Positions 33,039 through 41,446 of a DNA stretch of 64,000 bases are shown in pieces. The position numbers and the translations under genes are program-made. How positions within the stretch are numbered: the first letter of the stretch is position 1; each line of letters starts with the position of its first letter. Below the pieces are notes generated by a model. The model ran no database searches, was not told the DNA's origin, and was given only the letters and a program-made list of their open reading frames with translations. The stretch spans positions 1 through 64,000 of the forward strand of contig DAOTXS010000043.1 in assembly GCA_034435055.1 (NCBI GenBank), written 5' to 3'. Source of the DNA: DAOTXS01 sp034435055 (GTDB taxonomy: Bacteria > Chloroflexota > Anaerolineae > UBA4142).

Positions 33039-34388
33039 CTACGGCGTTGGAAAATTGTAGATCGCGGACGACGGCGCGCTCAACGCGTGCTTGACCAATC
33101 GTCGCACCGAGGTCCAGTACTCGCTGACCAAATCGCCGTACGGATTCGCATTGAGCGGCACTTCAAAATCAATCGGCTTGTACACGCCGGCGTCGATATC
33201 CTTTTGCGTGATCGGATTGTCCACCGCATTCGGCGTGACCCATTGCACGCCGCCGTCGCCGTGCGCCGCATCGACGATGTAACGCGAGCGGTCGATGCGC
33301 GGAAACTGCACATCGTCATTGATTTGTTTAGCGCGTTGTAAACTTGTTGCTGTCCCGGCAATGTTGTTGACGATCAACACGAACGGATCGAAATCGTACA
33401 CGATTGCGCCGCTGATCATCTCACCGCCGATGAATTTCGATGCGCGCATCCAGAATTGATAATCGGTGTATTGCGCGCGCAACGATTCGATCAGCGCGTT
33501 GAAGACGAGCGACTTGCGCGAGTTGTGTTCCAGCACCGGGTCGTACAAACTTTCCGACACCGGCACCGTCTTGATGAATTGAACGACTTGGCGTCCGTTC
33601 AACTTTTGTTTGCCTTTTTCAAAACGCCCGCGCTCGTACTTTTTGCCGTCGAGATAAAACGGGTGCACCTCGAATGTCGTCGGCACGTCAACGGTGATGC
33701 CATCGAACACATTATCGATTAGCCCTTGCATCACCGTGTCGCGGAACGTGATTTGAAAATCGATGGCCAAGCCGGTCGCGTTTTCAATCGTGCGGCGCAT
33801 CAAACGAAAGCCACCCACATTGTACGCCTGATCGATGCGGATTGCGCCCGGTTTTTGTCCGCGCTTGGTCAACTCGCGTTCGATTTCCGGCGCGCGAATG
33901 TCGTGCGTGAACGAAATGATGTCGAGCGTGCGCGTACGCAGATTGTACGACAGAATCGTTTGCGAGCCGATGATTGCTTTTTCGGTGAGCGGCGGCTCGT
34001 GTGTTTCGCCGTAACCGAAAAGCAAAAGGTTGATGCGTCCCAGGTTCAGTTCGCGGTCGATGCGCTTGAAATAATCGGCGTCGGTCTTGGCAGTTTCGGC
34101 GCGGCGTTTGCGCGCTTCGTTGAGAAACGGCATCGTCAGCGTGTCGAGCATCGATTCGGATCGAATATCATCGGCGCGAAGATTGGCGGAGGCGAAAACG
34201 CGCTGGATTTCCGGTTTGAGTGCCGTCGTGGAATCGGGAATGATGTGGAGAAACGCGGCGGTCAGTGCGGAATCGTGTTCGGCAATTCGGATTTCATCGA
34301 CTTGATTTTTCAAGCCGTACGTTGCGCCGGCAAGTGCGATGATAATTGCGAGTGCAAGGAATACAAATCGAATTCGTCGTTTGAACAT
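33039..34388 (-). CDS. LytR-CpsA-Psr (LCP) family cell-wall polymer ligase
   Basis: 449 residues. Cytoplasmic MFKRRIR, one membrane segment (~7-25), extracellular domain. The LCP core spans ~125-290: LLLFGYGE, IISFTHDIRAPEIE (catalytic Arg after Asp), IDQAYNVGGFRLMRRTIENATG, then NGRQVVQFIKT. LCP enzymes move lipid-linked glycopolymers onto peptidoglycan. The spacer between membrane and LCP core is longer than usual, and the C-terminal 150 residues are extra. An ATG at 34430 would add 14 residues; neither start has a strong ribosome site. Confidence 0.85.
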   Translation of the reverse strand: MFKRRIRFVFLALAIIIALAGATYGLKNQVDEIRIAEHDSALTAAFLHIIPDSTTALKPEIQRVFASANLRADDIRSESMLDTLTMPFLNEARKRRAETAKTDADYFKRIDRELNLGRINLLLFGYGETHEPPLTEKAIIGSQTILSYNLRTRTLDIISFTHDIRAPEIERELTKRGQKPGAIRIDQAYNVGGFRLMRRTIENATGLAIDFQITFRDTVMQGLIDNVFDGITVDVPTTFEVHPFYLDGKKYERGRFEKGKQKLNGRQVVQFIKTVPVSESLYDPVLEHNSRKSLVFNALIESLRAQYTDYQFWMRASKFIGGEMISGAIVYDFDPFVLIVNNIAGTATSLQRAKQINDDVQFPRIDRSRYIVDAAHGDGGVQWVTPNAVDNPITQKDIDAGVYKPIDFEVPLNANPYGDLVSEYWTSVRRLVKHALSAPSSAIYNFPTP

Positions 34389-34471
34389 TTCGTCAGTTCG
34401 GTTCCAAAAATCGGACTCGATTATATGCACGATTGGAGATTTGGCAAATTGCCAAAGGCATTAGACATTCT

Positions 34472-34550
34472 TGTCATTTCGACGAGCAGAGCAAGGAGAA
34501 ATCTTTTGTAATTTGCGAGAGTTCTCGCCGCATTGCGGCTTGAAATGACA
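34472..34550. repeat. dispersed repeat element with TGTCATTTC/GAAATGACA ends
   Basis: 9-bp terminal inverted repeats TGTCATTTC (34472-34480) and GAAATGACA (34542-34550) flank ~60 bases including GAGCAGAGCAAGGAGAAATCT. This form is a well-known style of dispersed intergenic element; it lies in a gene-free 355-base gap. Confidence 0.7.
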
Positions 34551-34578
34551 GTCTCAGTAACCGATGCTACGCAGTCTC

Positions 34579-34650
34579 ACCGCTGAGAACGCAGAGGTCG
34601 CAGAGAAAAACATTGAAAAATCTCGGCGTTCTCCGCGTGCTTTGCGTAAA
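34579..34650. repeat. second intergenic repeat element (ACCGCTGAGAACGCAGAGG type)
   Basis: CACCGCTGAGAACGCAGAGG...CAGAGAAAAA followed by CGGCGTTCTCCGCG; the two halves are partly inverted (GAACGC / GCGTTC). It resembles the ...GAGAACGCAGAGG... elements often scattered between genes in environmental genomes. It fills the gap between LCP and VWA genes with the element at 34472. Confidence 0.55.
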
Positions 34651-34688
34651 ACAATTCGATTTGTGTAAGGTGAGTCAGTAAAACAAAA

Positions 34689-34724
34689 ACCCTTCGGGTT
34701 TTGCGTAACCCGAAGGGTCTGTTT
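34689..34724 (-). terminator. intrinsic terminator after the VWA-domain gene
   Basis: Minus strand: stem ACCCTTCGGGTT (34718-34707) / AACCCGAAGGGT (34700-34689) followed by TTTTGTTT. It ends the moxR-DUF58-VWA transcript. Confidence 0.88.
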
Positions 34725-34743
34725 CATTCCGCCGCCTTTGATG

Positions 34744-35766
34744 TTACGGCAAGCGACTGAACCACAAGAGCGATAACATTCCCGCGAGCAAAACGAAAAT
34801 TGTCGCGCCGCCGGTGAAGAACGCAGTCAGTTCCGTTTTCTCGGCGCGGAATACGACGCGCGTGCTCAAATTTTCGTACACGGTTTTCAAATCCGCTTCG
34901 GTGTCTGCTTTGTAATAATCACCATCCGTGCGATCGGCAATTTCCCTCATCGTTTCTTCATCCAAACGCACGCGGACGTTGCGACCTTGAATCGTCAACA
35001 CTGTACCTTGCGGACTCCCGACGCCAACCGTGTACACGCGCACGCCGCGATCCGCTACTTGTTTGATTATATCGAGCGGGCGTGGACCAACATTGCTTTC
35101 ACCATCGCTTAATAACACAAGAACTGCCGGCGCGTACGTGCCGCGCGGCATCGGCGTGGGAGTGGGCGTGGGTTCCGGCAAGGATAACGAATCGTTGCGC
35201 GTGGCGGGGGTGGGTGGTGGTTTGGTCGGGTCTTCGAACAATGCTTCGACGCCGGTCAATAATCCGCGTCCGATGGCAGTGCCGCGTTGCGGCGTCAATC
35301 GATTGATCGCGGCAAGAATCGCTTCACGATCATTCGTCGGCGCTTGTATGACGGCGGCGTTGTCGCTGAATGCGACGATGCCGATGCGAACATTCGGCGG
35401 CTGTTTTTCGACGAACGCGCGCGCGGCAACTTTGGCGGCTTCCAAGCGATTCGGCTTCATATCTTGCGCTTGCATACTGCCGGACACATCGATCGACAAA
35501 ACGATCGTGCCTTGATTCGATGGTAACATCACGGTGGCGACCGGGCGCGCAAACGCGACGATCATAATCGTCAAGCCGAGCAAAAACAAAATCGGTGGAA
35601 TGTGACGACGCCATCCCGGTCCGCGCCCCAGCGCTTCTTTGACCAGCGAGAGACTGGCGTAACGCAGTGCGTATTTTTGTCGCCGCCGTTGCGCGATGAT
35701 GTACGCGATGATGAGGACGGGAATCAAAAGCAACAACCACAGAAAATCGGGCCACAGAAAACTCAT
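34744..35766 (-). CDS. BatA-like von Willebrand factor A domain membrane protein
   Basis: 340 residues. Membrane segments at ~3-25 and ~60-78, VWA domain ~90-300, C-terminal membrane segment ~315-335. Metal-site (MIDAS) motif DVSGSMQAQ (~95), later TAIGRG and LLSDGES. A Pro/Thr-rich insertion (LPEPTPTPTPMPRG) interrupts the VWA fold at ~205. In BatA/MoxR systems such proteins assist protein maturation or stress tolerance, with MoxR as ATPase. Start MSFLWPDF at 35766 matches the family N-terminus. Confidence 0.9.
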   Translation of the reverse strand: MSFLWPDFLWLLLLIPVLIIAYIIAQRRRQKYALRYASLSLVKEALGRGPGWRRHIPPILFLLGLTIMIVAFARPVATVMLPSNQGTIVLSIDVSGSMQAQDMKPNRLEAAKVAARAFVEKQPPNVRIGIVAFSDNAAVIQAPTNDREAILAAINRLTPQRGTAIGRGLLTGVEALFEDPTKPPPTPATRNDSLSLPEPTPTPTPMPRGTYAPAVLVLLSDGESNVGPRPLDIIKQVADRGVRVYTVGVGSPQGTVLTIQGRNVRVRLDEETMREIADRTDGDYYKADTEADLKTVYENLSTRVVFRAEKTELTAFFTGGATIFVLLAGMLSLLWFSRLP

Positions 35767-35778
35767 ATCAAACTCCAA

Positions 35779-35813
35779 TGTCATTGCGAGAGGCGGAGCG
35801 ATCGGGCAATGAC
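35779..35813. repeat. degenerate copy of the TGTCATTGCGAG inverted repeat
   Basis: TGTCATTGCGAG (35779-35790) is identical to the arm of the 32995 element; the opposite arm is reduced to CAATGAC (35807-35813). It sits within the operon, between the DUF58 and VWA genes. Confidence 0.75.
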
Positions 35814-35822
35814 CATTTGCAA

Positions 35823-36740
35823 TTACGCAACGGTTGCGGGCAGAATCTTACGTTGTTTCCGCAACATTGCAAAGCGAACGATTTCGCGCACGAGATCATC
35901 TTCCGTCGAGAGCGACAGGACATCGACGCCGGCGCGTTTGAACGTAACGTGCAATTCATACTCGCGTCGTCGCGCGGCTTCGTTAAAGCGTTGGCGAAAT
36001 TTCTTGTCGTGCGTGTCGATATACAACTGCTCGCCGGTTTCAGAATCTTCAAAGATGATTGGCCCAATGTCCGGCAATTCGACTTCACGTCGGTCGTACA
36101 ACCGCAACGCGAGCACTTCGTGGCGTTGACACAACGCCATCAACGGTTTGTCCCAGCCCGGCGCGCTGATGAAATCGGAGATGATGAAAATGAGCGAGCG
36201 GCGGCGAATTGTGCGCGCGCCGGTTTCCAGCAACGCGGTCAAGTTAGTGGGCGGCGTGTGTTTCAAATGCGGCTGGCGCAACAAATCGTTGATGAGCCGC
36301 AAAACTTGTTCTTTGCCGCTTTTCGCCGGAATGACTTGTTCCACTTTGCCGCCGTAAAAAATCGCGCCCACCCGATTGCCGTGCCGGGTAAGCAACCGTG
36401 CCAGCACCGTCACGAAATCGATCAACAGATTGCGTTTGTGTGTGTGCACGGTACCGAAATCGACGGACGGACTCAGGTCGAGCAAAAACCACGCGCTCAC
36501 TTCGCGGTCTTCGACGTACTCGCGCACGTACGGCGTTTGCATCCGCGCGGTAACATTCCAATCGATGTAGCGAATATCGTCGGTGTATTGGTACTCGCGC
36601 AGGTCGGCGAAATCCAAACCGAACCCGTGAAAGAGCGTGCGGTAATCGCCTTGCAGTAATCCGTCCAAGCGACGGATCACGGTCCAATCGAGCCGCTGTA
36701 AAATTTTTTCAGGACTGCGCGTCGGCGGTAAGGTTGACAT
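35823..36740 (-). CDS. DUF58 domain protein of the MoxR-associated set
   Basis: 305 residues. DUF58 core: GDYRTLFHGFGLDFADLREYQYTDDIRYIDWNVTARM (~30-66), then VREYVEDREVSAWFLLDLSPSVDFG, a VWA-like fold. No membrane segment is seen, so it is cytoplasmic or peripheral. Its start overlaps the end of moxR by 32 bases and the VWA gene follows, the standard MoxR-DUF58-BatA order. Biochemical function is not established; a chaperone-like or cofactor-insertion role together with MoxR is proposed for the family. Confidence 0.92.
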   Translation of the reverse strand: MSTLPPTRSPEKILQRLDWTVIRRLDGLLQGDYRTLFHGFGLDFADLREYQYTDDIRYIDWNVTARMQTPYVREYVEDREVSAWFLLDLSPSVDFGTVHTHKRNLLIDFVTVLARLLTRHGNRVGAIFYGGKVEQVIPAKSGKEQVLRLINDLLRQPHLKHTPPTNLTALLETGARTIRRRSLIFIISDFISAPGWDKPLMALCQRHEVLALRLYDRREVELPDIGPIIFEDSETGEQLYIDTHDKKFRQRFNEAARRREYELHVTFKRAGVDVLSLSTEDDLVREIVRFAMLRKQRKILPATVA

Positions 36741-37731
36741 GGGTTTGCAACGGAATCGAAGGTAATGGAATTTGTTTGATGATGCGATCCAAAATCATAT
36801 CGGCGGTGATGTTGTCGGACATGGCTTCGTACGACAACACCAAACGATGACGCATCACATCGAATGCCATATCGAGAATGTCTTGCGGCAGAACGTAGGC
36901 GCGTCCGCGCACGTACGCCAGCGCGCGCGCGGTGATAATCAAGTTGATCGACGCGCGCGGGCTGGTGCCGTACATAATGTACTTGGCAACATCGCGAATG
37001 CCGAACTTGTCCGGCTCGCGCGTCGCGGAGGCGAGACGCACTGCGTACTCGATCAACGCCGGATCGACGTACACCGACGCCGCTTCTTTACGCAACTCGA
37101 TCAATTGATCGGTGTTCACAACGGATTTGACTGCTTGCAAAGAACCGGTCATCCGCTCGACGATGACAAATTCTTCTTGCGCGGAGGGATAATCGACGAG
37201 CACTTTCATCATAAAGCGATCCACTTGCGCTTCGGGCAAAGGATACGTGCCTTCCGTCTCGATGGGATTTTGCGTTGCCATCACGAGAAAGGGTTCTGGG
37301 ACTTTGAATGTTTCGCCGCCGATGGTAACTTGGCGTTCTTGCATTACTTCGAGCAACGCGCTTTGTACTTTGGCGGGTGCGCGGTTGATTTCGTCCGCGA
37401 GCAACAAGTTGGTAAAGACCGGACCTAAAGAAGTGGCAAACTCGCCGGTCTTTTGATTGTAAATGCGCGTGCCGACGAGATCGGCGGGGACGAGGTCGGG
37501 TGTGAACTGGATGCGTTTGAATGTTCCGTGAATCGCTTCCGCCAACGTTTTGATCGTCAACGTTTTTGCCAGACCCGGCACACCTTCGACAAGCAGATGG
37601 CCCTGCGAGAGAATCGCCACCAGCACACGTTCGAGCAAATGATCCTGCCCGACGATAACTTTTTTAACTTCGTACAGCACCTGTTCCATCAAGGGTGCTT
37701 CTTCTGGTTTCGTCATCATTTCATCTGTCAT
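36709..37731 (-). CDS. MoxR-family AAA+ ATPase
   Basis: 340 residues. Walker A GVPGLAKT (50-57), Walker B LLADEINRAPAKVQSALLEVM, sensor ATQNPIETEGTYPLPEAQVDRF, and a helical lid domain from ~215. MoxR ATPases act with VWA/DUF58 proteins in maturation or assembly of protein complexes. First gene of the tight moxR-DUF58-VWA unit; the HtrA-like protease gene ends 57 bases upstream and may be co-transcribed. Confidence 0.95.
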   Translation of the reverse strand: MTDEMMTKPEEAPLMEQVLYEVKKVIVGQDHLLERVLVAILSQGHLLVEGVPGLAKTLTIKTLAEAIHGTFKRIQFTPDLVPADLVGTRIYNQKTGEFATSLGPVFTNLLLADEINRAPAKVQSALLEVMQERQVTIGGETFKVPEPFLVMATQNPIETEGTYPLPEAQVDRFMMKVLVDYPSAQEEFVIVERMTGSLQAVKSVVNTDQLIELRKEAASVYVDPALIEYAVRLASATREPDKFGIRDVAKYIMYGTSPRASINLIITARALAYVRGRAYVLPQDILDMAFDVMRHRLVLSYEAMSDNITADMILDRIIKQIPLPSIPLQTHVNLTADAQS

Positions 37732-37788
37732 TTGATTTCTCCACGATTGCGAATTTCAATTCCGAAATCGGCAATCAAAAATTTGAAA

Positions 37789-38676
37789 TTAGTACGGTGG
37801 CGAGCCAATCGCGGCGGCGGCGGTTTCGATTGTTACTGCAAAACCGATGCCGATGAATACGTCTTGGTCGGTAGGATTCAAGAGCGATGAGACAATGCCG
37901 ACCACTTCGCCATCGCGATTGACGAGCGGTCCGCCCGAATTGCCGGGATTGACAGCGGCATCGAATTGAATCAGACCGGTCATCGTCGCGCCAGTCTTGG
38001 GCGATTTGAAACTGCGATTCAAGCCGGAGACGACGCCGCCGGAAAATGAATTGGTGATGCCGAACGGATTGCCCGCCGCGAACACTTCATCTCCCACACT
38101 CAACCCACCCGAACCGGCAAATATCGCTGGAATCAACTCGTCCGGAATTTCGCGCGGACGCAAGACTGCCAGATCATTCTCCGGCACGCGCGCAATCACC
38201 GAGGCTTCGGATTCCGTGCCATCGTAAAAAGTGACGCGCACTTCGACCGCGTCACGGACGACGTGCAACGCGGTGAGAATCAACCCGGTGTCATCGACGA
38301 CAACGCCGGCACCCAACGCGCCTTCGGTTTTGCCGTTGCTCGATAACACTAACGCGCGCACCCGCACGAGCGAAGGACGAATCACTTGGTACGCAATCGA
38401 GCCGACTGCCGGTTGCGGTGTCGCCGACGCCATCACGCGCGCGACGGCGGCGTTGATATCGCGCTGGGTCAATCGTTGCGGCGGGGGCTGGGTGGAATTG
38501 TAGGCGAGCATCAGCATTAGCCCCATCAGCGCGCCGGCAAGAACCAAGAACGCGCTATGAAAACGCGCATAAAAATTTTTGATACGTTGCCGCAGTCGTT
38601 CAAGTCGCGTGGGTGGCGGAGTTGGGGGGGGCGGAGGGGCAGGGCGTTCTGTCGGCCAAGGTCGTATTTTTCGCAT
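37789..38676 (-). CDS. membrane-anchored trypsin-like serine protease (HtrA/DegP-like, no PDZ)
   Basis: 295 residues. A Pro-rich cytoplasmic N-terminus (RPAPPPPPTPPPTR), one membrane segment (~38-60), then a trypsin-fold domain. Catalytic triad: His in LILTALHVVRD, Asp in VPENDLAVLRP, Ser in AVNPGNSGGPLV. The usual C-terminal PDZ domain is absent; the protein ends just after the protease fold. Probably degrades or processes proteins outside the membrane. Located upstream of the MoxR set, which is sometimes linked to envelope stress. Confidence 0.9.
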   Translation of the reverse strand: MRKIRPWPTERPAPPPPPTPPPTRLERLRQRIKNFYARFHSAFLVLAGALMGLMLMLAYNSTQPPPQRLTQRDINAAVARVMASATPQPAVGSIAYQVIRPSLVRVRALVLSSNGKTEGALGAGVVVDDTGLILTALHVVRDAVEVRVTFYDGTESEASVIARVPENDLAVLRPREIPDELIPAIFAGSGGLSVGDEVFAAGNPFGITNSFSGGVVSGLNRSFKSPKTGATMTGLIQFDAAVNPGNSGGPLVNRDGEVVGIVSSLLNPTDQDVFIGIGFAVTIETAAAAIGSPPY

Positions 38677-38844
38677 TTGACATCACACTCTTCTCGGAAG
38701 CAGCTTCACTCCCGTATAAATTTATTACGCGGCGCCGACAAAGAAAGTTTGGAGCGTTTCTGCAAAGTGGCTGGATTTTCTTTATTTTTAGGTAGTTTGT
38801 CAATAGCCCCCTCCATAAGAAATTTAGAAGAGAAAAAATATCGA

Positions 38845-38873
38845 TTGACACGCCGGATTATCGCGGCTAGAAT
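38845..38873 (+). promoter_or_regulatory. near-consensus promoter of the M48 protease gene
   Basis: TTGACA (38845-38850), 17-base spacer, TAGAAT (38868-38873). Because an in-frame ATG at 38872 falls inside the -10 box, translation must start further downstream. Confidence 0.85.
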
Positions 38874-38910
38874 GATTGCCGTAATCGATCAAAATGCCGG
38901 AGTGATGAAA

Positions 38911-40032
38911 ATGCCGATTGACGCCAATCGCCAAAAGCAAGCCAAAGAATACGCGCGGATTCGTCATCGATTGTTTGCGCTGAACCTCGTATTGAGCGCG
39001 CTGGCGCTGGTCTTGGTGCTGGCGCTGGGATTGAATGTCTGGCTCAAGCAAATCGTTCTAGCCATTTCCACAGATGTGTGGATTGCCACTTTTCTGTACT
39101 TTGCGGTTGCGTTGATCGCGTATGGAATTTTATTTTTTCCGCTCGTGTACTATCGCGGCTTTGTGCTTCCGCATCGCTACGGCTTGTCGACACAAACACT
39201 TGACGCGTGGTTGATCGATGTTGTCAAAAGCGGCGTGCTGGGCATGATCTTTGGTGGAATTGTGATCGAGGTGATTTACTTTGGCTTACGCACCACGCCC
39301 GCAACGTGGTGGCTGTGGGCAAGCGGCTTTCTGTTGTTGTTCAATGTTGTACTCGCAAACCTTGCGCCCATTTTGATCTATCCGCTCTTTTTCAAATTCA
39401 AACCACTTGCGGATGTTGAACTCGCGACGCGCCTCACTGCACTCGCCGAACGTGCGAATACTCAAGTGCGCGGTGTGTTTACGATGATGCTATCAGAAAA
39501 AACCACGGCGGCGAACGCGGCGTTGATGGGATTGGGTAACACGCGCCGCATTGTGTTGGGCGATACGCTGTACGCAAAATATTCACACGACGAAATCGAA
39601 ACCATTCTCGCGCACGAATTGGGACATCACGTTCATCGCGATATTGGCTGGCTCATCACCGTTGATACCCTTTTGACACTGGCTGGCTTTTTCGCCGCCG
39701 ATATTTTCTTAAAGTGGAGTGTAGCGCAATTGCAGTACGACGGCATCGCCGATTTAGCGGCATTTCCGTTGCTCGGCTTCGCGCTGGGCATCTTCAACCT
39801 GCTCACGCTGCCGTTCAGCAACGCTTTTTCGCGCTGGCGTGAAGGCATGGCGGACGATTATGCCTTGCAGGCAACGCAGAATGCGCCAGCGTTTGTGGGC
39901 GCGATGGAAAAACTCGCGAATCAGAATCTTGCCGAACTCGAACCCGAACCCTGGGTCGAATATCTGCTCTACACCCATCCCCCGATTGGTAAACGCATCC
40001 GGCGCGGTGAGCAGTTTGCCGGCGGCAAATAA
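38911..40032 (+). CDS. M48 family membrane metalloprotease (Ste24-like)
   Basis: 373 residues. About six membrane segments; zinc motif HELGHH in ETILAHELGHHVHRD, with the third ligand Glu in WREGMADDYAL and GLGNTRRIVLGDTL before it, all Ste24/HtpX hallmarks. The N-terminal membrane arrangement with LPHRYGLSTQT matches CAAX-protease-like M48A enzymes. Cleaves membrane or unfolded proteins. ATG at 38911 is chosen: GGAG lies 8 bases upstream and it is downstream of the mapped promoter; 38905 is an alternative. Confidence 0.92.
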   Translation: MPIDANRQKQAKEYARIRHRLFALNLVLSALALVLVLALGLNVWLKQIVLAISTDVWIATFLYFAVALIAYGILFFPLVYYRGFVLPHRYGLSTQTLDAWLIDVVKSGVLGMIFGGIVIEVIYFGLRTTPATWWLWASGFLLLFNVVLANLAPILIYPLFFKFKPLADVELATRLTALAERANTQVRGVFTMMLSEKTTAANAALMGLGNTRRIVLGDTLYAKYSHDEIETILAHELGHHVHRDIGWLITVDTLLTLAGFFAADIFLKWSVAQLQYDGIADLAAFPLLGFALGIFNLLTLPFSNAFSRWREGMADDYALQATQNAPAFVGAMEKLANQNLAELEPEPWVEYLLYTHPPIGKRIRRGEQFAGGK

Positions 40033-40075
40033 AAAAACAATCGCCTGACCGATCATAGTCAGGCGATTGTTTTTT
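40033..40075. terminator. bidirectional terminator between M48 protease and Flp pilin genes
   Basis: 17-bp stem AAAAACAATCGCCTGAC (40033-40049) / GTCAGGCGATTGTTTTT (40058-40074) with CGATCATA loop; T-tract on both strands. Serves the convergent genes ending at 40032 and 40081. Confidence 0.93.
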
Positions 40076-40080
40076 CTCGT

Positions 40081-40230
40081 CTAGCGGGTGAGCCCGTTCG
40101 TGACGCGGCTGAAAATGTTCGCAATCTGCGGACCCAAAATCGCTAGGATCGCAATAACGACAATTGCAACCAAAACGAGGATCAATGCGTACTCGACCAA
40201 ACCTTGACCTTTTTCGCGTGGTAGATACAT
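40081..40230 (-). CDS. Flp/Tad-type pilin subunit
   Basis: A 49-residue protein: MYLPREKGQG, then LVEYALILVLVAIVVIAILA, then a short polar tail. The short basic leader, Gly before GQGLVEYALIL, Glu at +5 region and 20-residue hydrophobic helix are the Flp prepilin signature; cleavage is expected after Gly8 or Gly10. Ribosome site AAGGAGG lies 7 bases upstream. Flp pilins assemble into Tad pili for adhesion, but no tad/cpa secretion genes or prepilin peptidase are in the window, so the machinery must be elsewhere. Terminator follows immediately. Confidence 0.85.
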   Translation of the reverse strand: MYLPREKGQGLVEYALILVLVAIVVIAILAILGPQIANIFSRVTNGLTR

Positions 40231-40297
40231 CGTGTGCCTCCTTGACTCTTTTATACACGATTCGCCCGGCGATTACAATAGGACTAGTGTACCTTTA

Positions 40298-40579
40298 TCA
40301 AACGGTTATGCTTTTTCGGCGCGCGCGCAATTGAATGGCGATGAAACCGATCAATGCACCCAGCAACGCCGCACCGATCAGCCAGCCCCACGCGGCATCC
40401 CGGCGTCGATGGGACGCGTGATGCGCGCGTTGATGTTCCGCTGCCATTTGCAAATTATCGCGAAGACGTTCGCGGAACACCGGCGGCGGAGCGATCGGTT
40501 TCAAGATGTGCTGGAGATGATCGGCAACGTCAGCCCATTCATTTTTTTGCGCGAATAGTGAGGAGCGAGCCACGATCAC
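40298..40579 (-). CDS. small single-span membrane protein, candidate anti-sigma or sigma-partner
   Basis: 93 residues. Hydrophilic N-terminal part (EWADVADHLQHILKPIAPPP, VFRERLRDNLQMAAEHQRAHH) and one membrane segment at ~67-84 (WLIGAALLGALIGFIAIQL) followed by RARRK. The gene starts 3 bases after the degV stop and is in line with the ECF sigma gene, sigma-degV-this. No zinc-finger anti-sigma motif (HxxxCxxC) is present, so the anti-sigma idea rests on position, size and topology. It is clearly coding-like, with an arrangement common in Chloroflexi. Confidence 0.65.
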   Translation of the reverse strand: MIVARSSLFAQKNEWADVADHLQHILKPIAPPPVFRERLRDNLQMAAEHQRAHHASHRRRDAAWGWLIGAALLGALIGFIAIQLRARRKSITV

Positions 40580-40582
40580 CTC

Positions 40583-41431
40583 TTATGCCGGATACACCAC
40601 TGTGCCAACCACGCCAGGCCCGAAATGCACGGCAAGCGAAATTGCCACGTCGTCGATGAACGTGTCCACGCAATTTAATGTCTGCTTGCCGCGCTCCATC
40701 ACTTGTTCTGCTTCCGCACGCGCTTCGCCGTGAATGACGGCAAAATGTACCGGCTGATTGTCTGCCGCTTCCTTTGCCAGATCGATCAACTGCGTGAGCG
40801 CGGCTTGCCGCGAACGGACGCGACCGCTCGGCAGCAGCATACCCTCCTTCAGCGAAATCAACGGTTTGACATTCAACAACGAGGCAATGAATCCTTGCAA
40901 ATGGCTGATGCGTCCGCTCATCTGGGCGTACTTGAGCGTTGCCAACGTCAGAAAAATGCGCGTGTGCGGACGCTTTTGATCCAATTGCGCGATAATCTCT
41001 TCGGCACTTTTGCCGGCGCGCGCCATTTGCGAGGCATCGACACACATAAATCCAAGCCCCGCCGAGCCGGCAAGACTATCGTACGGCAACACGCGAATTT
41101 CCTTTTCGACTTCTTGCGCGGCGAGGATCGCGGAATTCATCGTGCCGCTCAATTTGCCGGTCACGTGCAAAGAGATGATCGTGTCGAAACCTTGCCGGGC
41201 ATATTCGCGGTACACTTGCGCAAATTGTCCCACCGAAGGTTGTGACGTCGTCGGGATGATTCCCAACTCATCGACCTTTTTGTAGAACGTCGTTTGATCG
41301 ATGTTGATGCCTTCTTGAAAACTGTCATTGCCGAACTGGATGTTGATCGGCACCACGCCGATGTCGTACTTTTCAAAATAACTCGCCGGCAAATCGCACG
41401 TCGAGTCGGTCAGTACTTTGATTTTCGCCAT
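40583..41431 (-). CDS. DegV family fatty-acid-binding protein
   Basis: 282 residues, standard DegV length. KVLTDSTCDLPASYFEKYDIGVVPI opening, TSQPSVGQF (ligand head-group site), ISLHVTGKLSGTMNSA, and SGRISHLQGFIASLLNVKPLI. DegV/FakB proteins hold a fatty acid and present it to the FakA kinase. It lies 15 bases after the ECF sigma gene. A second, diverged DegV is encoded on the other side of the sigma gene (42116-42976), suggesting two FakB-like proteins with different fatty-acid preference; no FakA is in the window. Confidence 0.93.
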   Translation of the reverse strand: MAKIKVLTDSTCDLPASYFEKYDIGVVPINIQFGNDSFQEGINIDQTTFYKKVDELGIIPTTSQPSVGQFAQVYREYARQGFDTIISLHVTGKLSGTMNSAILAAQEVEKEIRVLPYDSLAGSAGLGFMCVDASQMARAGKSAEEIIAQLDQKRPHTRIFLTLATLKYAQMSGRISHLQGFIASLLNVKPLISLKEGMLLPSGRVRSRQAALTQLIDLAKEAADNQPVHFAVIHGEARAEAEQVMERGKQTLNCVDTFIDDVAISLAVHFGPGVVGTVVYPA

Positions 41432-41446
41432 CGTCCCTCCTTTTGC

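Noticed and set aside
38557..38910. Longer N-terminus for the M48 protease
   Set aside because: It would begin before the TTGACA/TAGAAT promoter and overlap the divergent HtrA-like gene.
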